DNA of 59,958 nt, from IMG/VR virus record IMGVR_UViG_3300033996_002205, positions 1-59,958 of that record; one strand, written 5' to 3'. This DNA comes from a virus. The position numbers were made by a program, and so were the translations under genes. The stretch's first letter is position 1. Each line of letters opens with the position of its first letter. Shown here in pieces: positions 7,652 to 15,780 of the stretch. The notes under the pieces are model-generated. The model was not told the origin of the DNA, ran no database searches, and saw only the letters and a list, made by a program, of their open reading frames with translations.

Positions 7652-7784
7652 AAAAAGAAGCGTCTCTAGAGTTGAGACGCTTCTTGAGTGCTTGGCGACG
7701 TGCCTTTGCTTGTCGGAGTGCTTGCGGTTTTAGTTTACGCTTCTGAGGTTTCCCAGAGTTGTGTTGCCAGTTGGGGAGTTTCAT
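7647..7784 (-). CDS. 45-aa very basic protein coupled to gp46
   Basis: The ATG overlaps the gp46 stop (ATGA). The product begins MKLPNWQHNSGKPQKRK and continues with an Arg/Lys/Gln/Ala helix-forming stretch (ALRQAKARRQALKKR). About a third of the residues are Lys or Arg, suggesting nucleic-acid or acidic-protein binding. The last codons lie inside the stem of the downstream terminator. I do not recognise a family. The gene is supported by the start/stop overlap, the ordered codon content and its exact fit between gp46 and the terminator. Confidence 0.65.
   Translation of the reverse strand: MKLPNWQHNSGKPQKRKLKPQALRQAKARRQALKKRLNSRDASFL
7651..7685 (-). terminator. Strong rho-independent terminator at the end of the gp47-gp46 operon
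   Basis: A perfect 12-bp stem, AAGAAGCGTCTC pairing with GAGACGCTTCTT, encloses a seven-base loop and is followed on the minus strand by T residues leading into TATAAATA. It ends the gp55-gp47-DUF3110-gp46-45-aa run. Confidence 0.92.
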
Positions 7785-9511
7785 TTGTCCTCTGTTTCTT
7801 TGGATATCATACGAGAAAAACCCTTTACCTTTTCAAACTGAAGGACACTTTCAAATTTGTCATGCAGATCTGCCTTATGAGAAATCACAAATATATTAGC
7901 ATCCTTTATGACATAACGAATAATCTTAAGAAACTCATCGGTTCCAAATCCATCAAGTGAAGAATCAAATACCTCATCCATAATCAGCAAGTTCGTATTC
8001 GCAGAATTCTTAACTCTTGCCACTTCTCTCCAAGTAAAAAGTAGTGCCAAATCAATTCTCATTTTTTCACCCTCACTGAAGGAACTATAAGAAAAGTCTT
8101 CATGAATGGGAGATTTTACAGTTTCATTAAACTCTTCATCAAGATGGAAATTAATATAAAAATCCATCATCTGAAGATAACGATTGACCTGCTGATTAAT
8201 GAATGGAAGATACTTCTTGATGATCTTCGTCTTTACACCATCATCCTTGAGTAAGGAATAGGCAAAATCGTAATAAACGATTTCTTCTTTTTTCTCTGAA
8301 AGGTCTTCAAATGTTTTTTGGAGATTGTCTTTAAATTCTTCTAACTTCTCATGTTCAGTATTTCGGTTTTCAAGTTGATTGGCAATTGTTTGAATTTCAG
8401 TTTCAAGATCTCGGATTTGTCGCTGGTTAAGTGATATCCGAGTATTGTTTTGAGAAATCTCATGATTGAGTTTCGTAATCTCCTTAGATAGAACTAGAAA
8501 TTGACGCTCTCTTTCTTGTTCTAATTTTATAGTCTCCTCAAGTTCATTAAAACCTTTCTGGAGTTCTTTTGCTTTATTTTGAGCGTCTTCAATTCTATTT
8601 AAACGAAATTCATCTTCAATCGTTTGAGTACAGGTGGGGCATACCGTATTTTCAGAGAAAAACTTATGGTCTTTGGTAATCACAGATACCTTTTGAGATA
8701 ATTTGCCCTTAAGATTATTTAATTTTACTAACTTATCACCAGCACCAATTACTTCTTCTTGTTCCTTTGTGAAAGAAAACACTTCTTCTTCCGTTCTAGA
8801 ATTTTCCTTTATATAAAGTTCAATTTCAGTATCTAAATCGAAAATTTTCCGTTTATTGTTACTTATATTAGTATTGCCACGATTCTCAAGTTCTTCAATA
8901 AAGTTCTGCTGCATCTTCATCTTTTCCTTAAGAGTCTCTTTCTTAAGATCAAGAGATTTAATTTGATCCTTCTTTTCACGAATTTTATCTTTAATGAGAG
9001 AATTCATTGCAGAGAAAATACGAATATCCAGAAGATCTTCAATTACTTCCCGACGATGTGCGGTAGTTAGTTGCATGAAAGGTACAAAATTACTTGAACC
9101 CAGGATTACAATTTGGACGAAACTACGATAATTTACCTTTAAGATATTTTCTTCTAAAATTTTTTGATTTGCTCTATCGTCTGCTTCTTTGTGAAGTTGA
9201 ACACCATTTACTTCAATATCAAATATGTTTGGTTTAATACCCCTACGAACAAGATACTTTCTACTGTTGATGGAAAACTCAATTTCCACAACACAATCTT
9301 TTTCATTTACAGTATTAACTAATTGAGGTTTATTGATCTTACGAAATGGTTTATTAAAAAGAACAAACGTAAGTGCATCTAGAACAGTAGATTTACCTGC
9401 ACCATTTGTTCCAATAATTAAATTTGTATGATGTTTTTCAAAATTAACTTCTGTCCAGTTATTACCAGTGGAAAGAAAATTTTTCCATTTAATCTTGTGA
9501 AATACTAACAT
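7781..9511 (-). CDS. 46: Recombination endonuclease subunit gp46 (Rad50/SbcC-like)
   Basis: A 576-aa SMC-type ATPase. Walker A GTNGAGKST is at 34-42; long coiled coils flank a zinc-hook CPTC near 290; the ABC signature YSSFSEGEKMR lies near 470 and Walker B LLIMDEVFDSSLD near 505. With gp47 it resects DNA ends for recombination-dependent replication and host DNA breakdown. Size is close to T4 gp46 (560 aa). Its start overlaps the end of the DUF3110 gene, and its stop overlaps the start of the 45-aa gene. Confidence 0.96.
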   Translation of the reverse strand: MLVFHKIKWKNFLSTGNNWTEVNFEKHHTNLIIGTNGAGKSTVLDALTFVLFNKPFRKINKPQLVNTVNEKDCVVEIEFSINSRKYLVRRGIKPNIFDIEVNGVQLHKEADDRANQKILEENILKVNYRSFVQIVILGSSNFVPFMQLTTAHRREVIEDLLDIRIFSAMNSLIKDKIREKKDQIKSLDLKKETLKEKMKMQQNFIEELENRGNTNISNNKRKIFDLDTEIELYIKENSRTEEEVFSFTKEQEEVIGAGDKLVKLNNLKGKLSQKVSVITKDHKFFSENTVCPTCTQTIEDEFRLNRIEDAQNKAKELQKGFNELEETIKLEQERERQFLVLSKEITKLNHEISQNNTRISLNQRQIRDLETEIQTIANQLENRNTEHEKLEEFKDNLQKTFEDLSEKKEEIVYYDFAYSLLKDDGVKTKIIKKYLPFINQQVNRYLQMMDFYINFHLDEEFNETVKSPIHEDFSYSSFSEGEKMRIDLALLFTWREVARVKNSANTNLLIMDEVFDSSLDGFGTDEFLKIIRYVIKDANIFVISHKADLHDKFESVLQFEKVKGFSRMISKETEDK

Positions 9512-9764
9512 TTTTAGGGGGAATTACAATATCGTCAGGTGTAATCACGGCATAAAGGTAATTATACATCTTACAAGTCTTTATGGCAAGTTCATCATCA
9601 ACTTCAACCACATCCATTTCAGTTTCTTCTTGATCTTCTAGCATTAAAGCATAACGAGTTGCATCATCTTCTTCTTCAAAGAGAAATAAAACCTTATGAC
9701 CATATTGATCTTGAACTGCATATGCTCCGTCGTCTTTTCTGTCCTTAAGTGTAAGAAGAAACAT
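9489..9764 (-). CDS. DUF3110 protein between gp47 and gp46
   Basis: A 91-aa protein. The start ATG overlaps the gp47 stop (TAATG). The sequence VLFLFEEEDDATRYALMLEDQ is typical of DUF3110, a small family common in cyanobacteria, so acquisition from a host is likely. The region around residues 57-70 is acidic. There are no membrane segments or catalytic motifs. Being translationally wedged between the two nuclease subunits, it is expected to be made in step with them; whether it binds gp46/47 is unknown. Confidence 0.75.
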   Translation of the reverse strand: MFLLTLKDRKDDGAYAVQDQYGHKVLFLFEEEDDATRYALMLEDQEETEMDVVEVDDELAIKTCKMYNYLYAVITPDDIVIPPKNVSISQD

Positions 9765-10801
9765 TATTCTATTTCGCAAGCTTGTTGATATAAATCTTGA
9801 AAAATTTCTTTGATGGTGTTCTTATCAAACTTAAATTCTGCTTCATCAATATAACGATTTAAAATAGTAAGAGTATTCTCATCTTCACCAATTTCAAAAT
9901 CTTCATTTTCTTGTACTTCAAAGTTCTCAATAATTTTTAATTCTTGAACACCTGATGTATAGAGTTTATCAATAAATTTTTCAAAATCCTTTGGTTTTGA
10001 TTTTTTACGAACAATTACCTTCACGATTTTATTTTTATACTCAGTTGGATCAAATAATTGATATGGAGTGTCCTCGTAATAAATGTTGTAAAATAATTTA
10101 TAAGGATTGTTAACTGGAGTATGTATAAGGGTTTCCGTATCAAAGATATGAAATCCACGAGTATCATTTACATCCGTCCAATACATTTCGTAAGGATTAC
10201 CAAGATAGAAGATATATCCATTATCAGAACGAGTGTGGTAATGACCAGAAAATACCTTCTTGAACTTTGCAAAAATATTCGAGTCCAGTCCATGTTCCTC
10301 CATAATCAGATTGCGATTTACGCGAAAACCCTGTAGTTCAAGGTGCCCCATCGCAACCTTTGCATTAGTCTTATTAATTTGATTCAAAGTTTCATCATAG
10401 TTTTCACTACAAATCCAAGGAACCATTAGGATATTCAGACCACCAACATTAATAGTTTGTGGAGAACTATAAGTTTTAACATTCGGATAGGTTTGAAGAA
10501 GCAAACTTGGAGAATTAACGCTATTGGTATTCTTGTAGTAACAATCATGATTACCAATAATCATATGAACATCATATCCCCGAAGAGGTTCAAATACAAC
10601 TCTCTTTGCCCATTCAAGACTTTGATAATCAATTGACTTACGACTATCAAAGGCATCACCCATATGAATGACTGCTTCTACCCCGTGTTCTTCAAGGGCA
10701 GGGAAAAATACATTCTTATAGAAAAGTTCAAAATGATCGTGCAAGTGTTTAGAACCTTTGCGGGCACCATAATGAGTATCTGTTAAAATTGCAACTTTCA
10801 T
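9764..10801 (-). CDS. 47: Recombination endonuclease subunit gp47 (Mre11/SbcD-like)
   Basis: A 345-aa calcineurin-like phosphoesterase. Metal-binding motifs appear in order: DTHYG at 8-12, GDAFD at 48-52, GNHD at 83-86 and GHYHTR near 187. It is the nuclease partner of gp46. Length matches T4 gp47 (339 aa). The start overlaps the gp55 stop (ATGA), and the stop overlaps the DUF3110 start, giving one operon from the gp55 promoter. Confidence 0.96.
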   Translation of the reverse strand: MKVAILTDTHYGARKGSKHLHDHFELFYKNVFFPALEEHGVEAVIHMGDAFDSRKSIDYQSLEWAKRVVFEPLRGYDVHMIIGNHDCYYKNTNSVNSPSLLLQTYPNVKTYSSPQTINVGGLNILMVPWICSENYDETLNQINKTNAKVAMGHLELQGFRVNRNLIMEEHGLDSNIFAKFKKVFSGHYHTRSDNGYIFYLGNPYEMYWTDVNDTRGFHIFDTETLIHTPVNNPYKLFYNIYYEDTPYQLFDPTEYKNKIVKVIVRKKSKPKDFEKFIDKLYTSGVQELKIIENFEVQENEDFEIGEDENTLTILNRYIDEAEFKFDKNTIKEIFQDLYQQACEIE

Positions 10802-11274
10802 CGATTACTGCGGTATTGAATATTATCCTTCATTGAATTATATTCCGAATTGTTGCCAGAAAGTAATCCGTCATCAATTGTCATAACCTCATCAAACCCA
10901 GTACGCTCAATAATCTTAGTTTTAATTTCTAACTGTTTCTTTTCCTTTTGAATTCTTCTCAAAAATGCATAATGAATAATCTGAGTAAAATATGCAAAAG
11001 GATTCTGTGACCTTTCTGGATTGAAATTATGAATATATTGAACACAATTTTCAATCCCGTCAGAAATCATATCCTCACGGAACATATAATTCACAAAGTT
11101 TGGTTTATATGATAAATGAGTCGCAATCTTTAGAAAACACTCTCCCAAATAGTTTGTAATACGTGGTTTAGGAAGACCTGCCTCTTTAGCAGCTGCAACC
11201 TTTGTACGATATACAATAAGTGCTTCTAATAATTCTTTATTATTTACATAATGTTCTGGTTTTTTCTTGGACAT
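10798..11274 (-). CDS. 55: Late-transcription sigma factor gp55
   Basis: A 158-aa homologue of T4 gp55, which redirects host RNA polymerase to TATAAATA late promoters together with the gp45 clamp. Recognisable blocks are EDMISDGIENCVQYIHNFNPE (region 2-like, roughly 77-97) and NPFAYFTQIIHYAFLRRIQKE. T4 gp55 is 185 aa. It heads the recombination operon and has a strong host-type promoter, which is logical for an early or middle gene that switches on the late genes. Confidence 0.93.
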   Translation of the reverse strand: MSKKKPEHYVNNKELLEALIVYRTKVAAAKEAGLPKPRITNYLGECFLKIATHLSYKPNFVNYMFREDMISDGIENCVQYIHNFNPERSQNPFAYFTQIIHYAFLRRIQKEKKQLEIKTKIIERTGFDEVMTIDDGLLSGNNSEYNSMKDNIQYRSNR

Positions 11275-11305
11275 ACATCGGACTCATTTACGATAACTTT
11301 TGTTT

Positions 11306-11335
11306 ATTATAGCACATCATCAAAGGGCTTGACAA
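11306..11335 (-). promoter_or_regulatory. Extended -10 sigma70 promoter for gp55
   Basis: On the minus strand TTGTCA (11330-11335) is separated by 18 bases from TATAAT (11306-11311), with TGC directly before TATAAT, i.e. an extended -10 TGnTATAAT. Transcription would start about 25 bases before the gp55 ATG. Confidence 0.85.
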
Positions 11336-11384
11336 GATGCTCAAATACCAGTAGACTAGGTTTGTCTCCATTGAAGATGAGAAC

Positions 11385-11792
11385 TTAGCTTTCTTTAATA
11401 CCTTTAAAGATCTTTTCAAGCCTTTCCCTGGCATGTTCAACTGATGATATATATCCCATTTTAGATGAAGGTTTTACGATACCTGAAGAATTATAAGAGT
11501 CAATTGTTTCTCTATCGTTCAGATAATTATTATAAAGTTCAATTATTTTAATATCTTTACTTTCAGTCATTGTAATAACTTTATCAAGTCTTATGATAAA
11601 GAAATCATCAGATGATAAATCAATCCATGGTTTAACTTTTACATATGTATTTTTATATTCTTTTGTTATTTTAATTGTAACTGGATTTTGAAGAACAATT
11701 AAAGTATCTCCATCATTTTCATCTATAACCACTAGTGAAAATATTTCTTCACCAGACACTAATTTTAAAACGCAATAAAATTCTTCACTCAT
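11385..11792 (-). CDS. Conserved cyanophage hypothetical, possible Sm-like fold
   Basis: A 135-aa protein. The N-terminal 75 residues alternate short beta-strand-like segments (YCVLKLVSGEEIFSLVV, DTLIVLQNPVTIKI) in a pattern that resembles LSm/Hfq-type small barrels: a strand, SGE turn, strand, then xxxNPxxI. The C-terminal half is helical and basic (HARERLEKIFKGIKES). The start overlaps the uvsW stop (ATGA), so it is co-translated with the helicase. The fold suggestion is a weak pattern judgement; no function is assigned. Confidence 0.6.
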   Translation of the reverse strand: MSEEFYCVLKLVSGEEIFSLVVIDENDGDTLIVLQNPVTIKITKEYKNTYVKVKPWIDLSSDDFFIIRLDKVITMTESKDIKIIELYNNYLNDRETIDSYNSSGIVKPSSKMGYISSVEHARERLEKIFKGIKES

Positions 11793-13255
11793 TGATCTTT
11801 TAGAGGAATATTTACAATTTCATAATTAAAGTTTTCTTCGTTATAAATTTTGATACGTTCCATTAGATGATTGAGCGTATAGTTTTTTCTTGACTTATAA
11901 CTAATATCATCAGCAATATCATATAAAGTTGCTTTTGTCTTTTGATTTCCTTTTCTTAAAACTCTTCCAATTGATTGAAGGTTTCTAATTCTTGATTTTG
12001 ATGGTGATGCAAAGATTACATTATGTAAGTTTTTGATATTAATTCCTGTGGAAAAAGTTCCATATGAAGCAACAATAATTGCATTATTTTCTTTTTCAGT
12101 AATTTCTCTTACCTGTTCACGATCTTCAGTAGCAACCCCTCCATGAACAAAAAATATTTGACGATTTTCAGAGATACTCTTATTTATGAGTTCGTATAAT
12201 GGTTGACCATGACCTTCAACTCTTGAAAAAAGTATAAGGGTATTTCCTTTAAGATCAATTGCAAGATTTTTAATAAATTTATTCCTTCTTTCATGATTGA
12301 TAATATATTGAACTTCTTCTTCAAAGTTATCAAATCGATGAGGATTATGTTTAAGTAAAAGAATATTAATATCCAATGTTGCAACATGACCCTTCTGCAT
12401 TAACTCATCTGTACGAATAATCTTGTAAGAAGGCCCAAATAAACCTTCTAAAACCCACTTATGAGTTTCTGAACCATCAAGAGTTCCAGTAAATCCAAAC
12501 CGATACTTTGCATCAGAAAGTTTTGTCATTATAGATACTAATGACTTAGATTTGAACTGGTGTGCTTCATCTCCAACTACCACATTAAATCTTGAGAAAT
12601 ATTGTCGGGGAAGTTTGTAGATAGATTGCCAGGTTGTGATGATTACCTGAGAGTCTGTTTCTCTTTCTTTTCCAGCATAGATCTTGTGGCAAAATGAACC
12701 CACATCCCATCCATAATCTGCAAAATCTTTATACATCTGTTCTACAAGGGATGTCGTCGGAACGACTATCAGAGTATTTTGTCCTTTCTCAACGTAATAT
12801 CGGACAATCGAATATATCATCAACGACTTTCCAGAAGCAGTTGGAGATATCAGTAACTTGCGATTATGTCTTAAAGCGTCGTATACTCCCTCAACTTGGT
12901 AATCGCGGGGAGCATACTTGCAAATAGAAGTCATATAGTCTTTTACACCTTCATGTGAAATCATTTCATTGACTTCAAATGGAAGACCATAATACTTATT
13001 GTTTCGAAACTCATAAGTGTAATTGTGATTCTCACAAAATCTTATAAGTTTATCTAATAAACCAACGTATATTTCTTTCGTGTTTACATTAAACAAATAA
13101 ATGATTCCATCCCACCATTTGTTCTTATATGCTGGTGAGAATTTAGCGTTGGGAACATCGAATTGAAATGCATCTCTCAATTCATAATATACATGAGGTT
13201 CTGCTTCTATTTGCAAGTAAACCTCATTCTTTTTTGATATGACCAAATGAGACAT
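11789..13255 (-). CDS. uvsW: RNA-DNA/DNA helicase UvsW
   Basis: A 488-aa superfamily 2 helicase. RDYQVEGVYDAL precedes Walker A SPTASGKSL (around 137-145); the DEAH box GDEAHQF is near 228; SGTLDGSE-type motif III appears as GFTGTLDGSE; motif VI reads QSIGRVLRKG. T4 UvsW (about 500 aa) unwinds R-loops and branched recombination intermediates and drives fork regression, ending origin-dependent initiation. Downstream of uvsY; an AATAAATA late-like box lies at 13277-13284. Confidence 0.94.
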   Translation of the reverse strand: MSHLVISKKNEVYLQIEAEPHVYYELRDAFQFDVPNAKFSPAYKNKWWDGIIYLFNVNTKEIYVGLLDKLIRFCENHNYTYEFRNNKYYGLPFEVNEMISHEGVKDYMTSICKYAPRDYQVEGVYDALRHNRKLLISPTASGKSLMIYSIVRYYVEKGQNTLIVVPTTSLVEQMYKDFADYGWDVGSFCHKIYAGKERETDSQVIITTWQSIYKLPRQYFSRFNVVVGDEAHQFKSKSLVSIMTKLSDAKYRFGFTGTLDGSETHKWVLEGLFGPSYKIIRTDELMQKGHVATLDINILLLKHNPHRFDNFEEEVQYIINHERRNKFIKNLAIDLKGNTLILFSRVEGHGQPLYELINKSISENRQIFFVHGGVATEDREQVREITEKENNAIIVASYGTFSTGINIKNLHNVIFASPSKSRIRNLQSIGRVLRKGNQKTKATLYDIADDISYKSRKNYTLNHLMERIKIYNEENFNYEIVNIPLKDQ

Positions 13256-13287
13256 TCATAAAATATCAGTTATGAATATTTATTTGA

Positions 13288-13719
13288 TCAATTAAATCCT
13301 GCTTGGAACCTATGCCATTCCAGAGCATTTTTTATTTGATAAGTTCGATTAGAAACTGTCTTAATAATTTCCTCAAGGAACTTTAAGATAATGTCGTAAT
13401 ATCTGATTTTGAGATCAATTTTATTCAATCTCTCATCGGCGTCCATATGCCTCTGTAACGCCTCTTTGTCCCGAACTTTATATGGAAAAGGTTCTTCTAC
13501 ATAAACCTCTGCTGGTGCCTTTCCTGTGTAGTAGTTATAGCGTTCCAATCTGACTCTATTATAAGTTTCTCTTGCCTTTTCACGGAGAAGGGTAATGGTA
13601 TTATAGATTGTATAATACTTTGAATGTAACTGAGGAATTTTTAAAGATTCATCGTGTAAATTATCAGGATCGATGACAGAATCTCTCTGCCACATCTCCT
13701 GGATTTCATCAAGATTCAT
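13288..13719 (-). CDS. uvsY: Recombination mediator UvsY
   Basis: A 143-aa protein that aligns end to end with T4 UvsY (137 aa): IDPDNLHDESLKIPQLHSKY matches the T4 FIDSTKLQYEA...YSKW block, RLERYNYYTGKAP matches ARLDYYSGRG, and LKIRYYDIILKFLEEIIKTV matches the T4 LQYWGILLDFC region. UvsY loads the UvsX recombinase onto single-stranded DNA coated with gp32. Its start overlaps the stop of the tail-tube-like gene (ATGA), as uvsY follows gp25 in T4. Confidence 0.88.
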   Translation of the reverse strand: MNLDEIQEMWQRDSVIDPDNLHDESLKIPQLHSKYYTIYNTITLLREKARETYNRVRLERYNYYTGKAPAEVYVEEPFPYKVRDKEALQRHMDADERLNKIDLKIRYYDIILKFLEEIIKTVSNRTYQIKNALEWHRFQAGFN

Positions 13720-14264
13720 AGGGGACTATTGTTTTTGTCTAGGATATTGTAGATAGTATACTTGAAAATTACCTCTGCTGTAAAGTACTGAACATCAGTT
13801 TTAGTTGCATCAAAATCTAAAGAAGATAAAGAAACTGGAAATAAATCTTTAAATTTTACGACTGCATTGGTATTATAATTATTGTCTAAAATATATAAAC
13901 TTCCATCACTAAATGCTTTTTTTGGATCTTGTAGTTCATCTTCAGTTTGAATTAAATTTTTATATTGCTCTGTTGTTTCTGGAAATCCAAGTCCTGTAAT
14001 CCAATTATGAATTGCCATATAATTAACAAGATCTTCATCAACTAAAAATTTTAATGATAAATCACCATAAGTTATAATATCACCTGGAACATCAAGAATT
14101 TTTAAATATGATGGTTGCATTTCAATACCTAAAGTAATTTCTGGAATTTTTGCACTATTGCAAAAAAATGATACTTTAGGATTTTTGGCAAGAGTAAATT
14201 TAAATCCTACAGGAGATAAAAAATTTCTGTTTGAAATTTGATTAGCAGAAATTGGATTGGACAT
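13716..14264 (-). CDS. Tail-tube-fold virion protein (gp19/gp54-like)
   Basis: A 182-aa protein distantly like the tail-tube family: N-terminal SPVGFKFTLAKNPKVSFFCNSAKIPEI followed by LKILDVPGDIITYGDLSLKFLVDEDL and a helix YMAIHNWITGLGFP, mirroring the gp19 and gp54 layout (fibre-of-strands, GD...L.F.VDE, then xxxxxWI). It is not the main tube protein, which is at 20111. It occupies the T4 gp24/gp25 slot between gp23 and uvsY. A TCTAAATA late-like box precedes it. A tube-end or baseplate-hub role is inferred. Confidence 0.65.
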   Translation of the reverse strand: MSNPISANQISNRNFLSPVGFKFTLAKNPKVSFFCNSAKIPEITLGIEMQPSYLKILDVPGDIITYGDLSLKFLVDEDLVNYMAIHNWITGLGFPETTEQYKNLIQTEDELQDPKKAFSDGSLYILDNNYNTNAVVKFKDLFPVSLSSLDFDATKTDVQYFTAEVIFKYTIYNILDKNNSPL

Positions 14265-14276
14265 TATTTTTATTTG

Positions 14277-14284
14277 TATTTAGA
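14277..14284 (-). promoter_or_regulatory. Late-promoter variant TCTAAATA
   Basis: One base off TATAAATA, 13 bases before the ATG of the tail-tube-like gene and two bases after the T run of the gp23 terminator. The leader would be very short. Confidence 0.5.
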
Positions 14285-14285
14285 T

Positions 14286-14312
14286 AAAAAAAGAGGGTCT
14301 TTCGACCCTCTT
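14286..14312 (-). terminator. Rho-independent terminator after gp23
   Basis: A perfect 9-bp stem AAGAGGGTC/GACCCTCTT capped by a GAAA (GNRA) tetraloop on the minus-strand transcript and followed by seven T residues. It should limit read-through from the very highly expressed capsid gene. Confidence 0.93.
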
Positions 14313-14331
14313 GAACAGATTGTGAATTAAC

Positions 14332-15729
14332 TCACATGAGGTTGCTGACCTTAACTCTTCTGTAGTAAACGTTTGAGTTGGTTGCAATGTTATCTGGGGC
14401 AGTAGGAGCAGTAGCACCCTTAGCAAATGGATTCGCAACAACTCCATAACGAGTTTTGAATCCAATTTTTGGCTGGAAGGTTTGCTCACCTACAGCACGT
14501 ACCATCTGGAGAGGTACATATGGGCAGTAGAAGAGACCAGCATCATAAGGAGATGCACCCTTATAACCAACAACATAGAACTGGTTAGCAGCAACGTTTG
14601 CTGCATATGGGTCGATATAGACTCTATACTTACCTTGGAGAACACCAGCAAAAGTATTACCAGTGTCATCAACCTGAAGGTTAGCATTGAGTGCTGGGGT
14701 GTAGTCAAGAACACCTGCCATGGTGAGTGCCGAAGCAACGTCAGCAGAACAGAGGATCATGTTACCCTTCCCTCTACGAGTTTGCTGTGCGATAGCGTTA
14801 GCATCGCGCTCGATTTGGAAAATAAGACCCTTGAACTTCTCAACTGACCAACGACCGTTGGAGTCAACGTCGAGGTCAAAAGTACCCTGAGTAGCAGTGT
14901 TAACCTGAGCACCAGGAACAGCAACCTTATAAATGGTACGAATGATTTCGCGGTTGATCTCAGCAAGAATCTCAGTTGAGAGAATATTTGCAAGTTCCGC
15001 TTCAGCATTCAGACCGTGAATTGCCTTGAGGTCTTGTGCGAGTTCTAAACTATACTCAGCCTTGAGTGCGCGTGACTTAGCAGTAACGGTAAGCTTCTCG
15101 ATTGAGAAAGCCATTTCGTTAAAGTAATTGGTATTTCCGTCGCCAAGAGCTTCGGAATCACCAGTTGTCATACCTTCGCCAACATTATATGCTTGCTGGT
15201 TAGCATTGGTTGCATCAAGGATTGAAGGATTAGAACCTGCTTGACTGGTAGTACCTAAACCAACAGTACCATCAATAAATCCTGCGGTACGATTACGACT
15301 GTTGTTCTGACCAGAGAATGCCGAATCTGCTTCGTTGTAGAATGCTTCAGTTCCAGACTGGTTCTGATAACGTGAACGCATTGCGAAGATAAGTCCAGTA
15401 GGACCATTCATTGGTTGAACGCCACAAAGATCATAAGCGATCAAATTAGGCATTGAACGGCGAATAAGACTAATCAGAACAGGGTCGAAACCTGCTACTG
15501 GGCTTCCAGTGCCACCTGCAGCACTGCCACTAAATCCGCCAGTACCGGCAGAGTTGGTTGGGGAAGCTTCGTAAAGGAATGAACGCTCTTCACGAAGTTC
15601 TCTTTCTTGGTTTTCGAGCAGGATAGCGGTTACCGATCTACGATGTGAATCTTTGATTGGATCCATTCCTTGATAATCAAGGATTGGTGCCCACTTCTCC
15701 TGCAGATATTCTGCGTTGTACATCTGCAT
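14332..15729 (-). CDS. 23: Major capsid protein gp23
   Basis: A 465-aa T4-type major head protein. The N-terminal propeptide ends with SFLYE/ASPTN; LYE at 52-54 fits the L/I-x-E cleavage consensus of the gp21 protease, equivalent to E65 in T4. The mature part has VQPMNGPTGLIFAMRSRY, EMAFSIEKLTVTAKSRALKAEYS split by a short gap, and FYCPYVPLQMVRAVG near the end, all diagnostic of gp23. A Shine-Dalgarno AGAGGT lies nine bases before the ATG. It follows gp22 and has its own terminator. Confidence 0.98.
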   Translation of the reverse strand: MQMYNAEYLQEKWAPILDYQGMDPIKDSHRRSVTAILLENQERELREERSFLYEASPTNSAGTGGFSGSAAGGTGSPVAGFDPVLISLIRRSMPNLIAYDLCGVQPMNGPTGLIFAMRSRYQNQSGTEAFYNEADSAFSGQNNSRNRTAGFIDGTVGLGTTSQAGSNPSILDATNANQQAYNVGEGMTTGDSEALGDGNTNYFNEMAFSIEKLTVTAKSRALKAEYSLELAQDLKAIHGLNAEAELANILSTEILAEINREIIRTIYKVAVPGAQVNTATQGTFDLDVDSNGRWSVEKFKGLIFQIERDANAIAQQTRRGKGNMILCSADVASALTMAGVLDYTPALNANLQVDDTGNTFAGVLQGKYRVYIDPYAANVAANQFYVVGYKGASPYDAGLFYCPYVPLQMVRAVGEQTFQPKIGFKTRYGVVANPFAKGATAPTAPDNIATNSNVYYRRVKVSNLM

Positions 15730-15780
15730 TGAAATTTACCTCTTTGAAAAAAAGTTTTGTTTGACTTTATAATCTAAAAA

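Noticed and set aside
15730-15780. Late promoter TTATAAAG before gp23
   Set aside because: It departs from TATAAATA in its last bases; gp23 may be read from the gp22 promoter, so I did not list it.
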